Part shown: positions 1 to 8,076 of the stretch, in pieces
Layout of the letters: each line of letters opens with the position of its first letter
How positions within the stretch are numbered: position 1 is the stretch's first letter
NCBI GenBank assembly: GCA_963712825.1
Contig: CAVQJP010000016.1
Location: 806,001 to 870,000 of the forward strand
DNA: 64,000 nt
Direction of reading: 5' to 3'
DNA from: AP-15 sp963712825
GTDB taxonomy: Bacteria; Pseudomonadota; Alphaproteobacteria; ATCC43930; CGMCC-115725
The notes under the pieces: generated by a model
What the model was told of the DNA's origin: nothing
The model's database searches: none
What the model saw: only the letters and a program-made list of their open reading frames with translations
Program-made: the position numbers and the translations under genes

Positions 1-2
1 AC

Positions 3-56
3 GAGCTGCTGCCGGCGCTGCGGGGGGTGACGCCATCGGGCGGTTCACAACCGTGA
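3..56 (+). other. Possible 3' end of an upstream gene
   Basis: An open frame enters the window at base 3 and ends at TGA 54-56, giving the tail ELLPALRGVTPSGGSQP. It precedes the RAYT element directly. It is too short to assign, and another frame also ends nearby, so it may be chance. Confidence 0.2.
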
Positions 57-75
57 CTGGCTGAACGTTCAGCAC

Positions 76-109
76 GCGTAGGGCGGAAAAGCGCAGCGCC
101 TTCCGCCGC
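76..109 (+). repeat. Left 34-bp inverted repeat of the RAYT element
   Basis: This 34-bp stretch (core GGGCGGAAAAGCGCAGCGCC) is the perfect reverse complement of 758-791. Each copy is itself partly self-complementary, with GGCGGAA-type and TTCCGCC-type ends, as expected of a REP/BIME unit. The pair brackets the transposase gene at 136-669, so it is likely the DNA substrate of that protein. Confidence 0.85.
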
Positions 110-135
110 CCCCCAAAGCCGGGGCATACTCCATC

Positions 136-669
136 ATGCCGGATTATCGTCGCAATCGGGTTCCGGGCGGGACGTTCTTCTTCACGGCGAACCTGCTCGA
201 CCGCCGGTCGGGTTTGCTGGTCGAACAAATCGACGCGTTGCGGGAAGCGGTTCGACGGGTGCGCGCCCGCGCGCCCTTCCACATCGACGCCTGGGTCGTG
301 CTTCCCGACCACATGCACTGCCTGTGGACCCTGCCGGAAGGCGATGCCGACTTCCCCGGCCGTTGGCGCGCGATCAAGAAAGGGTTTTCGAAATCCGTAC
401 GGATCGGCGAGCCGCGATCGCCGGTTATGACTAGCCGGGGCGAACGCGGCATTTGGCAGCGGCGATATTGGGAGCACACGATCCGCGACGACCGCGACTT
501 TGCGGCGCACATGGACTACACGCACTTCAACCCCGTGAAGCACGGTTTGGTCGAGCACCCGGCGCAGTGGCCGTTTTCCTCCTTTCGTCGCTGTGTCGCC
601 GGCGGGCTGTACCCGGCGGGGTGGATCGGCGGCAGCGGCGAGCCGGCAGAGACGGGCGAGCGGCAATGA
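136..669 (+). CDS. REP-associated tyrosine transposase (RAYT, IS200/IS605-like Y1 family)
   Basis: The 177-residue protein is a single-domain HUH-type Y1 transposase. The His-hydrophobic-His metal motif is visible in LPDHMHCLW, and the nucleophilic Tyr lies in MDYTHFNPVKHG, the hallmark of the RAYT branch. The family nicks and rejoins single-stranded DNA at REP hairpins and usually stays domesticated as one copy per genome. Here the gene sits between two perfect 34-bp inverted repeats (76-109 and 758-791). The start ATG at 136 lies 27 bases after the left repeat and has no strong Shine-Dalgarno. That it acts on the flanking repeats is inference; the family call is firm. Confidence 0.9.
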   Translation: MPDYRRNRVPGGTFFFTANLLDRRSGLLVEQIDALREAVRRVRARAPFHIDAWVVLPDHMHCLWTLPEGDADFPGRWRAIKKGFSKSVRIGEPRSPVMTSRGERGIWQRRYWEHTIRDDRDFAAHMDYTHFNPVKHGLVEHPAQWPFSSFRRCVAGGLYPAGWIGGSGEPAETGERQ

Positions 670-757
670 GATCGAAGCGGGCAAGGCAGGCGCACGCGGA
701 ACGTATCATTCCAGACCATCATTGTTGGGCCCCAGCCCGCCACGCGGCCGACAGTTA

Positions 758-791
758 GCGGCGGAAGGCGCTGCGCTTTTCCGCCCTACGC
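758..791 (-). repeat. Right 34-bp inverted repeat of the RAYT element
   Basis: This is the perfect reverse complement of 76-109, lying 88 bases after the transposase stop. With the left copy it defines an element of about 716 bp. Confidence 0.85.
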
Positions 792-951
792 TTGCTCTTA
801 AAAAGAGACGGAAGGTGCTTAGCTCCCTCCGTGCTTGAAGCAGATCAGGCTGACTTTCCAGAATGGGGCTTATGCTACTTTGACAGCCCGGCGCACGAGG
901 GGCAGACGATACAGGATGTAGAAACCCCGCCGCGCATGGTATGATAGAGCA

Positions 952-1248
952 ATGAACGGTCAGGAAATCCTTGCACGGCTTCGAGCGAACGAAGCAGCCT
1001 TGCGGGCGCGCGGCGTCAGTCATGCCGCCTTGTTCGGCTCGCGCGCCCGTGGCGATAACCGGCCCGACAGCGACATCGACATTATGATTGAATTTGATCC
1101 TGCGGCCCATGTCACTGTCTTTAACTACTCCGGCCTGAAAGAGTACATTGCTGGTTTGTTCGACGGCCCGGTTGATATTGTCAACCGTGAGGGCTTGAAG
1201 CCTTACGTTCGGCCGGCCGTCACGACCGACGCCATCTATGCTTTCTAG
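952..1248 (+). CDS. mntA: MntA-type nucleotidyltransferase antitoxin
   Basis: The 98-residue protein is a minimal nucleotidyltransferase. The signature GSRARGDNRPDSDIDI near residues 28-43 gives the G-S motif plus the two metal-binding Asp residues. In type VII toxin-antitoxin systems MntA transfers AMP to a Tyr of the HepT toxin and silences it. The next gene (1238-1597) is a HepT-like protein and overlaps this one by 11 bases, so the pair is translationally coupled, antitoxin first. The length is normal for the family. The specific modification is inferred from the family. Confidence 0.85.
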   Translation: MNGQEILARLRANEAALRARGVSHAALFGSRARGDNRPDSDIDIMIEFDPAAHVTVFNYSGLKEYIAGLFDGPVDIVNREGLKPYVRPAVTTDAIYAF

Positions 1249-1597
1249 CGCGGCGACCGCAGCCTTGCGCGACATCGCGCACCACATCGATCTTGCCGTC
1301 CACTTCACCGCAGGCTTCGACTACGACGCCTTTGTGGCCGATCAGCGCACGGTTTATGCCGCCACGCGTTGCCTTGAGATCATTTCCGAAGCCTCGCGCC
1401 GCCTGCCCGACGAATTGAAGGCGCGGCACCCGGCGATTGCCTGGAGAGACATGGCCGGAGCGGGCAACATCTATCGCCACGATTACGAGGACGTTGCCGC
1501 CAAGCATGTGTGGGACGCGGTGCAGATCGACTTGCCGCCTTTGCGTGCCGTGATCGCTCGCGAGCTGGCCGCGCTCGATCCGCCAGCGGCGGGCTAA
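1238..1597 (+). CDS. hepT: HepT-like (DUF86) RNase toxin
   Basis: The 119-residue protein is an all-helical DUF86/HepT-like protein. The conserved motif reads GNIYRHDYEDV near residues 77-87, with the His and Tyr of the HEPN-type R-x(4-6)-H-x-Y active site. The preceding residues (AGAG) match the DUF86 branch in which GN-x-YRH-x-Y is the usual form. HepT toxins cleave RNA when unmodified. The gene overlaps the upstream MntA antitoxin gene by 11 bases. It appears complete, so the system is probably functional. Confidence 0.82.
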   Translation: MLSSAATAALRDIAHHIDLAVHFTAGFDYDAFVADQRTVYAATRCLEIISEASRRLPDELKARHPAIAWRDMAGAGNIYRHDYEDVAAKHVWDAVQIDLPPLRAVIARELAALDPPAAG

Positions 1598-1806
1598 ACC
1601 ACCTGCGCCGCGCGGTAGGTTATTGTACTTATTACTCGGAAGTCCGAATTAGCCGGCAGGCCTAGTCATTCTATTACAAGTTTTAATATTCTTAACAACG
1701 CCATCATTAACTGTATTTGCAACTTTTCTCATTCCGCCGGATATTCGGCCGCGCGCATATGTGGGATTCAAGCCTCGGTCGCCCAAGAGGCCGACGATTC
1801 GTTGCA

Positions 1807-1830
1807 AAAATCACGAATTTCGGTGATTTT
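1807..1830. promoter_or_regulatory. 24-bp dyad, possible operator
   Basis: Arms AAAATCAC and GTGATTTT flank an eight-base centre GAATTTCG. The symmetric form and AT-rich setting resemble a repressor operator, but no gene starts close by on the plus strand. The role is unknown. Confidence 0.25.
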
Positions 1831-1913
1831 ATCGCCCGCTTACGGATTAAGGGTTACGGTTCCCATAAGTTGTGTCCGAAACACTCCCCCGCGAGCAGGG
1901 TGCGCCCTAGCAC

Positions 1914-1943
1914 GGCCGCCGCCCGCAATTGCGGGCGGCGGCC
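1914..1943. terminator. Perfect 30-bp GC-rich palindrome, likely terminator of the CmcJ-type gene
   Basis: The palindrome is centred on GCAATTGC with 15-bp arms. It lies 39 bases past the stop of the minus-strand gene that ends at 1982, a position that fits a terminator. There is no clear T-run, and the flanks (runs ending GTGAGGGGGC) resemble a dispersed repeat, so it could instead be a repeat unit. Confidence 0.4.
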
Positions 1944-1981
1944 GGGGGTGAGGGGGCAGAGCCGACGCGTTGCTAAGCGCC

Positions 1982-2846
1982 CTAAGCGGCGAGCGGGTAG
2001 AACACCAGCATGCGGACTTCGAGGCTCTCGCGCGGCGGGGCGTCGCGGGGCGTCGTCGGGTCATCGAAGCCGGTATGCGCGGAAAACCGGGCAGCACCAT
2101 GCTGGGCCGAGTCGTAGCAGCGGATCAGCACTGCTTCGTCGGCCTGCATCTTTGGGAAATAATAATAGCGCTGGCTCGGATTGTAGGTGATCGCATAGGT
2201 CTCGCCGGTGCGGTCCGGGTATTTGAGGTCGCTGGCGACCAGGTTCTCCTCAGAGAGGCTCTGCGCGTCGCACAGGGTCAGCGGCGAGTTCGAGCACCGG
2301 GCCGCGGATCGGGCGCCACAGATTGTTGATCGCAAAGCGGTGCTTGAGCAATTCCTCGGCCTCGTCGCCCATCAGGTCGCGCACCCGCTGCGGCGCCGAC
2401 CACGCGGTGTAGTCGTTGTGCACGCGCTTGGCCGGAATCTTGACCGTCTTGTCCTTGGCCGACATTGCGGCGTTGCGCACGATGTGGTCGAAGGCGACGA
2501 CGCGGACGGCACCCGTCGCCTCCTTCATGACGCGCTCGCATTCGGGGTAGTAGACCGACCGGATCTGCTCCTCGTCGTAGAAATTCGACACTGCGGTCTG
2601 GTGGTGCAGCAGCACAAAGCCTTCCTTGTCCAGCGACAGCTCGCCGGTCATCGGCCGCGCGTTGCGGATCGGCACCTGGAATTCGACATTGCCGCCGGTG
2701 CGCGCCGGCGTCCCCGGCGGCGGCTTGTAATTGTAGGCGACCGGCTTTTCCGCCATCGGCGCGAGAAAGTTGAGCGGCGCCACGATGCTGTCGAGACCCG
2801 TCGATGTCATGCCGTCCATCATGTCCTCCGCGGTCGCGTCGACCAT
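1982..2846 (-). pseudogene. CmcJ/NvfI-family oxidoreductase, frameshifted
   Basis: Two minus-strand frames make one protein. Codons from 2846 encode the N-terminal two-thirds, including VAYNYKPPPGTP, YPECERVMKEATGA and INNLWRPIRGPVLE. The rest continues in another frame as SPLTLCDAQSL, YNPSQRYYYFPKMQADEA and DDPTTPRDAPPRES before TAG at 1982. The break is near 2285-2292 and is explained by one extra base. The joined product would be about 287 residues, usual for the family, whose members (CmcJ and NvfI named) are oxidoreductases of secondary metabolism. Substrate unknown. As read, the product is truncated after 198 residues. An assembly indel is an equally good explanation. Confidence 0.72.
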
Positions 2847-3030
2847 TCGATCACGTCGGCGCGACGCTAAGACAGCGCAACCCGAGCGTCAAACGCATAT
2901 GGCGGGGGCACAGCCCCGATGACGGCCCCGCGGTTTCCCGGCCGCCGCTTCGCTGTTGCGCCCCGGGCGGCGCTCTGCGACAATTCGCCTCTCGAAACAA
3001 TCGTTCGACGAGTTCGCCTGGGAGACGCAA

Positions 3031-3408
3031 ATGACTGAAATCAAAGGCTATCACGCCCATGTCTACTACGACGCCGCAACCAAGCCAAAAGCGGCGGAGC
3101 TGCGTGAGGCGATCATCGGCCAATTCGCCGTCGAACCCGGCGGGTTCAGCGACGAGCCGCGCGGCCCGCACCCGATCTCGCAATTCAACGTGATCTTCAA
3201 GGTCGAGGAATTTCAGAGCGTCGTGCCGTGGCTGATGCTGAACCGCGACGGCCTCGACGTGCTGGTCCATCCGCTGACCGAAAGCTCGTATGACGACCAC
3301 AGCAAGAACGCGCTGTGGCTCGGGACGCCGGTGCCGATGAAGCTCGACATCCTGCGCCCGACCTACCGCGCCGAATTGCTGCCGAAGGATCTGGCGCCCA
3401 CCGCCTGA
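3031..3408 (+). CDS. DOPA 4,5-dioxygenase family protein
   Basis: The 125-residue protein matches the short DOPA 4,5-dioxygenase family. His residues at HAHVYY, GPHPISQF, VLVHPLTES and DHSKNALW follow the family's pattern of metal ligands and active-site positions. Members open catechol-type rings or have unknown small aromatic substrates. The start at 3031 is chosen over upstream in-frame codons because GGAGA lies at 3021-3025 and the family begins close to this Met. It is divergently placed from the CmcJ-type gene, so they may share a control region at 2847-3030. The substrate is not known. Confidence 0.85.
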   Translation: MTEIKGYHAHVYYDAATKPKAAELREAIIGQFAVEPGGFSDEPRGPHPISQFNVIFKVEEFQSVVPWLMLNRDGLDVLVHPLTESSYDDHSKNALWLGTPVPMKLDILRPTYRAELLPKDLAPTA

Positions 3409-3481
3409 AGCCGCGCTCGGCGGGGCGGCGGCCCGGCCTGGATGTTTCGGCGGCCAAGCCGGCCGCACGAGAGGAGGGAGT

Positions 3482-3817
3482 TTACCGCGGCGCTGCGGTT
3501 TCGACCGCGAGCGGCGCGTAAAGCCGCAGGATGTCCGCCGCGGACTGCGCTTCGGCGTCGTCGAGGACCTGCACGATGACCGCCGTCTCGCCATTGTGGA
3601 TGTAGCGGGCAAAGGAGTGGCGCACGTCCCCCCACACCATCGGGTCGACGGCGAGCGCTTCGAGCTCGGCCTGGACGGTCGGAGGAACCGGCCCGATTTC
3701 CTTCAGCACGCGATGGGCGAGCCGGTTTCGCGCAAAGCCCTCGGTATGCAGCCGGTGGTAGGCGTCGAGCGCGATCCCGCTCGACGGAAACAGGCCGATC
3801 ACCAATTCTTCCGCCAT
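3482..3817 (-). CDS. Conserved-looking hypothetical protein
   Basis: The 111-residue protein begins MAEELVIGLFPSSGIALDAY and has the look of a small alpha/beta regulatory fold (alternating strands IGLF, AVIVQVLDD and helices). It lacks a signal peptide and recognisable catalytic motifs. GGAGGAG sits just upstream of the ATG at 3817 on the minus strand, which supports the start. It is downstream of the DUF4142 gene on the same strand. I do not recognise a family with confidence; the opening resembles small stress-associated proteins that sense a flip in gene state, but that is only an impression. Confidence 0.6.
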   Translation of the reverse strand: MAEELVIGLFPSSGIALDAYHRLHTEGFARNRLAHRVLKEIGPVPPTVQAELEALAVDPMVWGDVRHSFARYIHNGETAVIVQVLDDAEAQSAADILRLYAPLAVETAAPR

Positions 3818-3892
3818 TGCTCCTCCTTTACTGCGGTGGCGTAATCTCGGGCTCGACAGCCGCGTAGACCAGAATTCTTTGGTTCCGGACCG

Positions 3893-4474
3893 CTATTGCG
3901 CCGCCGTGGCGCCCAGCTTGGCCGCGAGCGCCGCCGCCATGCCGCGATGCTGCTGCAAAACCGGCAGCGTGTTGCGGGCGAAGGCCTGGAGTTCCGTGTT
4001 CCCGCCCGATTGCTCTTCCTGCCGGAACAGGTTGATCGCCTGGTCGTGGTCGGCGACCATCGCCCGCGCATAGTCGCGGTCGAAATTGCCGTCATGCTCG
4101 TTGGCGAGCTTATCGCGCAGCTTGCGGTGCTCGACATCGAGCGTGTCCGGCGTCGCGACGCGGTTTGCCTGCGCGATCGCCTTCAGCCGGACATTGGCTT
4201 TCGTGTGATCGGTGATCATGCGGTCGGCAAACCGGCGGACATCGGGATTGACCGATTTCTGCGCAAGCTTGCCGAGCTCGACCTCGGCCAAGCCGCTTTG
4301 CGCGGCGTCGGCGACAAAATCACGGTCGGCTTTGCTCAGCTCGGGCGATGCCGCGGTCGCCGCCGCCGCGGGCGGATTGGCCGGATCGGCCTGCGCCATC
4401 GCCGGGGCGACAGCCGCCGCCGCCGACAACATGCCCAGCGCCGCCGCCGCCATCCCGATCCGCATCCAACCCAT
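3893..4474 (-). CDS. DUF4142 domain protein, secreted
   Basis: The 193-residue protein starts with a signal peptide (MGWMRIGMAAAALG... ending near the AMAQA cleavage site at about residue 27). The rest is the helical, ferritin-like DUF4142 domain: ELSKADRDFVADAAQSGLAE, followed by DRMITDHTKAN and YARAMVADHDQAINLF. The family is periplasmic or outer-membrane associated and of unknown chemistry. The Met at 4474 is chosen because it opens directly into the signal peptide. The gene is divergent from the DUF2807 gene at 4625, with 150 bases between them. Confidence 0.85.
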   Translation of the reverse strand: MGWMRIGMAAAALGMLSAAAAVAPAMAQADPANPPAAAATAASPELSKADRDFVADAAQSGLAEVELGKLAQKSVNPDVRRFADRMITDHTKANVRLKAIAQANRVATPDTLDVEHRKLRDKLANEHDGNFDRDYARAMVADHDQAINLFRQEEQSGGNTELQAFARNTLPVLQQHRGMAAALAAKLGATAAQ

Positions 4475-4624
4475 CCCTGCCTCCGCGCTTTGGCGTCCTT
4501 GTTTCAACGATCTCTTCGACTTGCGGTTCCGCTGTCGGGGCAGACCCCTTCTTGGCGCCGTTGTCCTGCGGCCGGATGGCGTGCTATCGCAGGGCTCGGC
4601 GGGCGGTCGAGATATCGGGGTCGG

Positions 4625-5377
4625 ATGAGACAGGCGGCGGGTATGGCGATGGTGGTCGTGACGGCTTCGCTGGCGGTCGGCACCGCTTGGTCGCAGACGA
4701 GCGTGATCCAGCAAAACAATCTGAGTGTCAACGGCGAGGGCAGCAGCGTTACGGTCAGCGGCGACACGGTCACGGTTGAAACGTCGCGCGGCGGGCGGGT
4801 CGTCGGCAACGGGCAAAAGGCGTCGGAAACGCGCCCAATCGGGCCGGTGAGCGCGATCGACGCCGACGGCGCGTTTGCGCTCACGATCAAGCTCGGCGCC
4901 CCACCCGGCCTGACGATCGAGGCCGACAAGAACCTGCTGGCGATCGTCAAGACCGAGGTGTCGAACGGCCGGCTCGACCTTTACGCCGACAAGTCCTATT
5001 CGGCCGACGGCCGAATCAAAGTCACGGTGACGCAGCCCAGCATCACCGGCATCTCGGCCTCGGGCAGCAATCAGATCGACGCAGAGGGGCTAAGCGGCGG
5101 GCCGCTGTCGATTTCGCTGAACGGCTCCAACCATGCCGTGCTGAGCGGCAGCGTTTCGGCCGTGACCGCGCATTTGAGCGGCTCCAACCACCTTTCGGCG
5201 CAGCAGCTGACCGCCGATTCGGCCAATGTCACGGTCAGCGGGTCGGGCAACGCGGCGGTCGACGCCCGCCAGCAGGTTGTCGCCGAAATCTCGGGCTCCG
5301 GTTCGATCTCGATCTCCGGCAACCCGAAAGCGCGCAACACGCAAGTCAACGGCTCCGGCACGATCACGTTCGAGTAA
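4625..5377 (+). CDS. DUF2807 (GIN domain) putative secreted adhesin-like protein
   Basis: The 250-residue protein has a signal peptide (MRQAAGMAMVVVTASLAVG, cut near AWSQ) and a head GIN/DUF2807 beta-helix. Short repeats such as SGSNQIDAEG, NGSNHAVLSG, SGSNHLSAQ and SGSGNAAVDA mark successive coils. The family is exported to the envelope; its function is mostly unknown. The start at 4625 is chosen because the signal sequence begins there; an open frame continues far upstream but has no protein character. It faces away from the DUF4142 gene. Confidence 0.85.
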   Translation: MRQAAGMAMVVVTASLAVGTAWSQTSVIQQNNLSVNGEGSSVTVSGDTVTVETSRGGRVVGNGQKASETRPIGPVSAIDADGAFALTIKLGAPPGLTIEADKNLLAIVKTEVSNGRLDLYADKSYSADGRIKVTVTQPSITGISASGSNQIDAEGLSGGPLSISLNGSNHAVLSGSVSAVTAHLSGSNHLSAQQLTADSANVTVSGSGNAAVDARQQVVAEISGSGSISISGNPKARNTQVNGSGTITFE

Positions 5378-5440
5378 GCCCTGGGGCGAGCAAGCCTGGG
5401 GCGAGCACGCCGCGTGCTGCGAGCGCCGGACGGGATCGGG

Positions 5441-5944
5441 TCATTCGACTTGGCCGCGGCTGCGGCCGTCGGGGCAGGCGCAATCGGCGCCGCTGCGCAG
5501 CGCATTGCCGCGCAGCGCGGCCGGGGCCACAAACGAGCAGCGGCCGACCGGCGTGACGCACTGGTAGGTGTAATACGCGCCGCCGCTTGCCGAGGGGTCG
5601 GGAGCCGGCTGGGCAAAGCCTACCCCGGAACCGGCAAACATGTCGCCGCCGCCGTTCATCCCGCCTGTCCCGCGGCCGGTCCCGGCGCCGCTCATCCCGC
5701 CCGTCCCGCCGCCGTTCATCCCGCCCATGCCGCCGGTATAGCCGCCGCTGCCGGCGCCGCTGCTCATGCCGCCGCCCCCGCCTGTACCGCCTCCCATGCC
5801 GCCGACAAGCACCACCATTGAATCACGGCCGCCGGCGGCGACGAGACCGGACGGCGCCGAAACGCCCACGGCACCGGCCGGCGCCCCGCCGAATGCGGCC
5901 GGCGCGGTCGCGAGAAGCGCCGCAACCGCAAGCAGCTTGTGCAT
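5441..5944 (-). CDS. Secreted Met/Gly-rich protein with C-terminal Cys residues
   Basis: The 167-residue protein begins with a signal peptide (MHKLLAVAALLATAPAAFGG). Residues about 43-108 are a low-complexity tract of GGM, GGG, SGAG and NGGG units. The C-terminal part has four Cys in QCVTPVGRCSF and GADCACPDG. GGAGCTCC lies just before the ATG at 5944, which supports translation. No family is recognised. It starts 102 bases from the divergent caspase-FGE gene, so a shared control region is possible. The role is unknown. Confidence 0.6.
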   Translation of the reverse strand: MHKLLAVAALLATAPAAFGGAPAGAVGVSAPSGLVAAGGRDSMVVLVGGMGGGTGGGGGMSSGAGSGGYTGGMGGMNGGGTGGMSGAGTGRGTGGMNGGGDMFAGSGVGFAQPAPDPSASGGAYYTYQCVTPVGRCSFVAPAALRGNALRSGADCACPDGRSRGQVE

Positions 5945-6045
5945 TGGAGCTCCTCCCGACTACAGTTAATCGCAAGACTAGCCGCTGTCCGTGCCGCGGG
6001 CCAGATCCGAGCGCCGCCTGGTGCGACTATCGCGGACGAGCTGAG

Positions 6046-8061
6046 ATGAGCCGGAACTGGGCGATCTGCATCGGCATCGACCGCTACGACAATCTGCAGC
6101 CGCTGAATTTTGCAAAGCGCGACGCGGAGGCGCTGCGTGCTTTTTTTGAAACCGAAGTCGGATTCGAAAAGGTTTATTTCTTTGCCGAAGACGCGCCCGC
6201 GATCCCAGCCGATTTTGGCGAGCCGATACGGTCGACCCCGACCGGCGCGACGCTGCGCCGATTTCTGCGCATCCGGTTTGAGCAGAAATTCCTAAAGCCG
6301 AGCGATAATTTCTGGTTCTTCTTTGCCGGCCACGGCAGGCGCGACCGCGACCGCGATTATTTGATGCCGAGCGACGCCGACCCCGGCAATGTCGCGGAAA
6401 CCGCGGTCCCGGTCAGCCTCGTCACCGAGCGGCTGCGGCGCTGCGGCGCCGAGAACGTGATCCTGCTGCTCGACGCCTGCCGCAACGAGGGTGCGCGCGA
6501 CGGCGAGGGGGTCGGCGCCGAGGCGCAGCCGGGCGTGGTGGCGATATCGTCGTGCAGCCCGAGCGAGCGGTCCTACGAGATCGACGAATTGCAGCACGGC
6601 GCCTTTACCTACACTCTGCTCGAGGGTTTGCGGCTGGACGGTGCGGCGAATTGCGCCACGGTCGAGCGGCTCGACCAGCATTTGCGCTTTCGCGTGCCCG
6701 AGCTGTGCCAGCACTACAAAAAGCCGCGACAGACGCCGTACACCCAGGCCGAGCCGATCGAAAAGCGGCATCTGATCTTGTTGCCGCAACATGCGGCGCT
6801 AGCGGACCTCGACCCGCTTCGGCTCGACGCGCTGCAGGCCGAGACCGGGGGCGATCTCGAAACCGCCGAGCAGCTGTGGTGGCGGGTGATTGCGGTGTCG
6901 CCGGTCGACGCGCAGGCGCATGAGGCGGTCAAGCGGATTGCGCAAAAGCAGGCGGTCGGAACAGCCGCGCCGCCGCCGATCGTGGCTGAAGCCGCTGCCC
7001 GCCCGCCGCAGGCACGCGGGGACGCGCCGGCACGGCGGCTGCTGACGCGGCGGCGGGCGCTCGCCGTCGGCGCGCTTGCCGCAGCCGGGGTTGGCGCTGG
7101 CGCAGCGGTGCCGTTTATCTGGCGGCAAACGTCGCGCCCGTCTTTGCGCACCACTCATTTCGAATATGCGGCGGTCGATGATGAGGGCGTGCGCCAGCCG
7201 GCGCGGCGCGCCACGGCGGCGGTCTTCACCGAAGACCTCGGCTCGGGCGCCAGGCTCGACATGGTCGCGATCCCCGGCGGCAGCTTTACGATGGGCTCCC
7301 CGGCCGACGAGCCGGAACGCCGGCCCAATGAGGGACCGCAGCACCATGTCGCCCTGAAGCCGTATTTTATTGGCGCGGCACCGGTGACACAGGCGCAGTG
7401 GCTGGCGGTCGTCATCGCGCATCGCGACCGGGTGCGCCACGACCTCAACCCTAGCCCGTCGTTTTTCCGCGGCATCGACCTGCCGGTCGAAAGCGTCACC
7501 TGGTACGAGGCCGACGAATATTGCCGGCGGCTCGCTGCGATCACCGGCCGCGGCTATCGGCTGCCGAGCGAAGCCGAATGGGAATATGCCTGCCGCGCCG
7601 GCAATGCCGGTCCCTTCAATGTCGGGCCGACGATCACGACCGGCCTGGCGAATTACTGCGGCGCCGGCGGTGCGGTGTGCGGTGACAGCGACGGTCGCAG
7701 CATCGCGTCGGATTTTTACGACGGCGTCAAATACGGCTCGGGCGCCTACGGCCGGGGTCCCGCGGGCGTGTTTCGCGGCACGACGACGCGCGCCGGCACC
7801 TTTCCGCCTAACCAGTTCGGGCTCTACGACATGCACGGCAACGTCTGGGAATACTGTCTCGACATCGCGGCCCCGACCTATGACGATGCGCCCGATGACG
7901 GCAGCGCTTTTCTCGCCGGACCGCGCGACGGCAACCGCATCCTGCGCGGCGGGTCGTGGTCGCACAACCCGGCGATCTGCCGTTCGGCTTTTCGCGACGC
8001 GATCCCGCCCGACAACCCGGGTTGGCAGGGCCGGATCGGGATCCGGGTGGTGTGCGGTTAG
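6046..8061 (+). CDS. Caspase (C14) - transmembrane - FGE/sulfatase-modifying domain fusion
   Basis: The 671-residue protein has three parts. Residues 1-250 form a caspase-like C14 protease with strand start WAICIGIDRYDN, catalytic His96 in FFFAGHGRR and catalytic Cys145 in VILLLDACRNEG. A helical, TPR-like linker follows (ETAEQLWWRVIAVSPVDAQA), then one membrane segment at about 336-358 (LAVGALAAAGVGAGAAVPF). Residues 400-671 are an FGE/SUMF1-type lectin-like fold: MVAIPGGSFTMGS, RLPSEAEWEYACRAG, MHGNVWEYC and ILRGGSWSHN. Bacterial caspase-FGE proteins occur in biological conflict systems. The start at 6046 is the first Met before the caspase strand. Fifteen bases separate it from the Trypco1-type gene downstream. 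A defence role is inference. Confidence 0.85.
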   Translation: MSRNWAICIGIDRYDNLQPLNFAKRDAEALRAFFETEVGFEKVYFFAEDAPAIPADFGEPIRSTPTGATLRRFLRIRFEQKFLKPSDNFWFFFAGHGRRDRDRDYLMPSDADPGNVAETAVPVSLVTERLRRCGAENVILLLDACRNEGARDGEGVGAEAQPGVVAISSCSPSERSYEIDELQHGAFTYTLLEGLRLDGAANCATVERLDQHLRFRVPELCQHYKKPRQTPYTQAEPIEKRHLILLPQHAALADLDPLRLDALQAETGGDLETAEQLWWRVIAVSPVDAQAHEAVKRIAQKQAVGTAAPPPIVAEAAARPPQARGDAPARRLLTRRRALAVGALAAAGVGAGAAVPFIWRQTSRPSLRTTHFEYAAVDDEGVRQPARRATAAVFTEDLGSGARLDMVAIPGGSFTMGSPADEPERRPNEGPQHHVALKPYFIGAAPVTQAQWLAVVIAHRDRVRHDLNPSPSFFRGIDLPVESVTWYEADEYCRRLAAITGRGYRLPSEAEWEYACRAGNAGPFNVGPTITTGLANYCGAGGAVCGDSDGRSIASDFYDGVKYGSGAYGRGPAGVFRGTTTRAGTFPPNQFGLYDMHGNVWEYCLDIAAPTYDDAPDDGSAFLAGPRDGNRILRGGSWSHNPAICRSAFRDAIPPDNPGWQGRIGIRVVCG

Positions 8062-8076
8062 CGGAGGGGATCCGGC

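Larger units (their letters stand above)
1598..1981. other. Intergenic region, AT-rich then palindromic
   Basis: No credible gene is seen. The part from about 1615 to 1730 is clearly richer in A+T than the surroundings (runs such as TTTTAATATTCTTAAC), which fits a promoter zone or foreign DNA. A 24-bp dyad lies at 1807-1830 and a perfect 30-bp GC-rich palindrome at 1914-1943. Open frames here lack family-like protein character. Confidence 0.5.

Noticed and set aside
1717..2190. Plus-strand open frame of 157 codons
   Set aside because: It crosses a palindrome and the end of the CmcJ-type gene and has no protein-like pattern.
3896..4624. Long plus-strand open frame upstream of the DUF2807 gene
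   Set aside because: It is the complement of the DUF4142 gene; the signal peptide at 4625 marks the true start.
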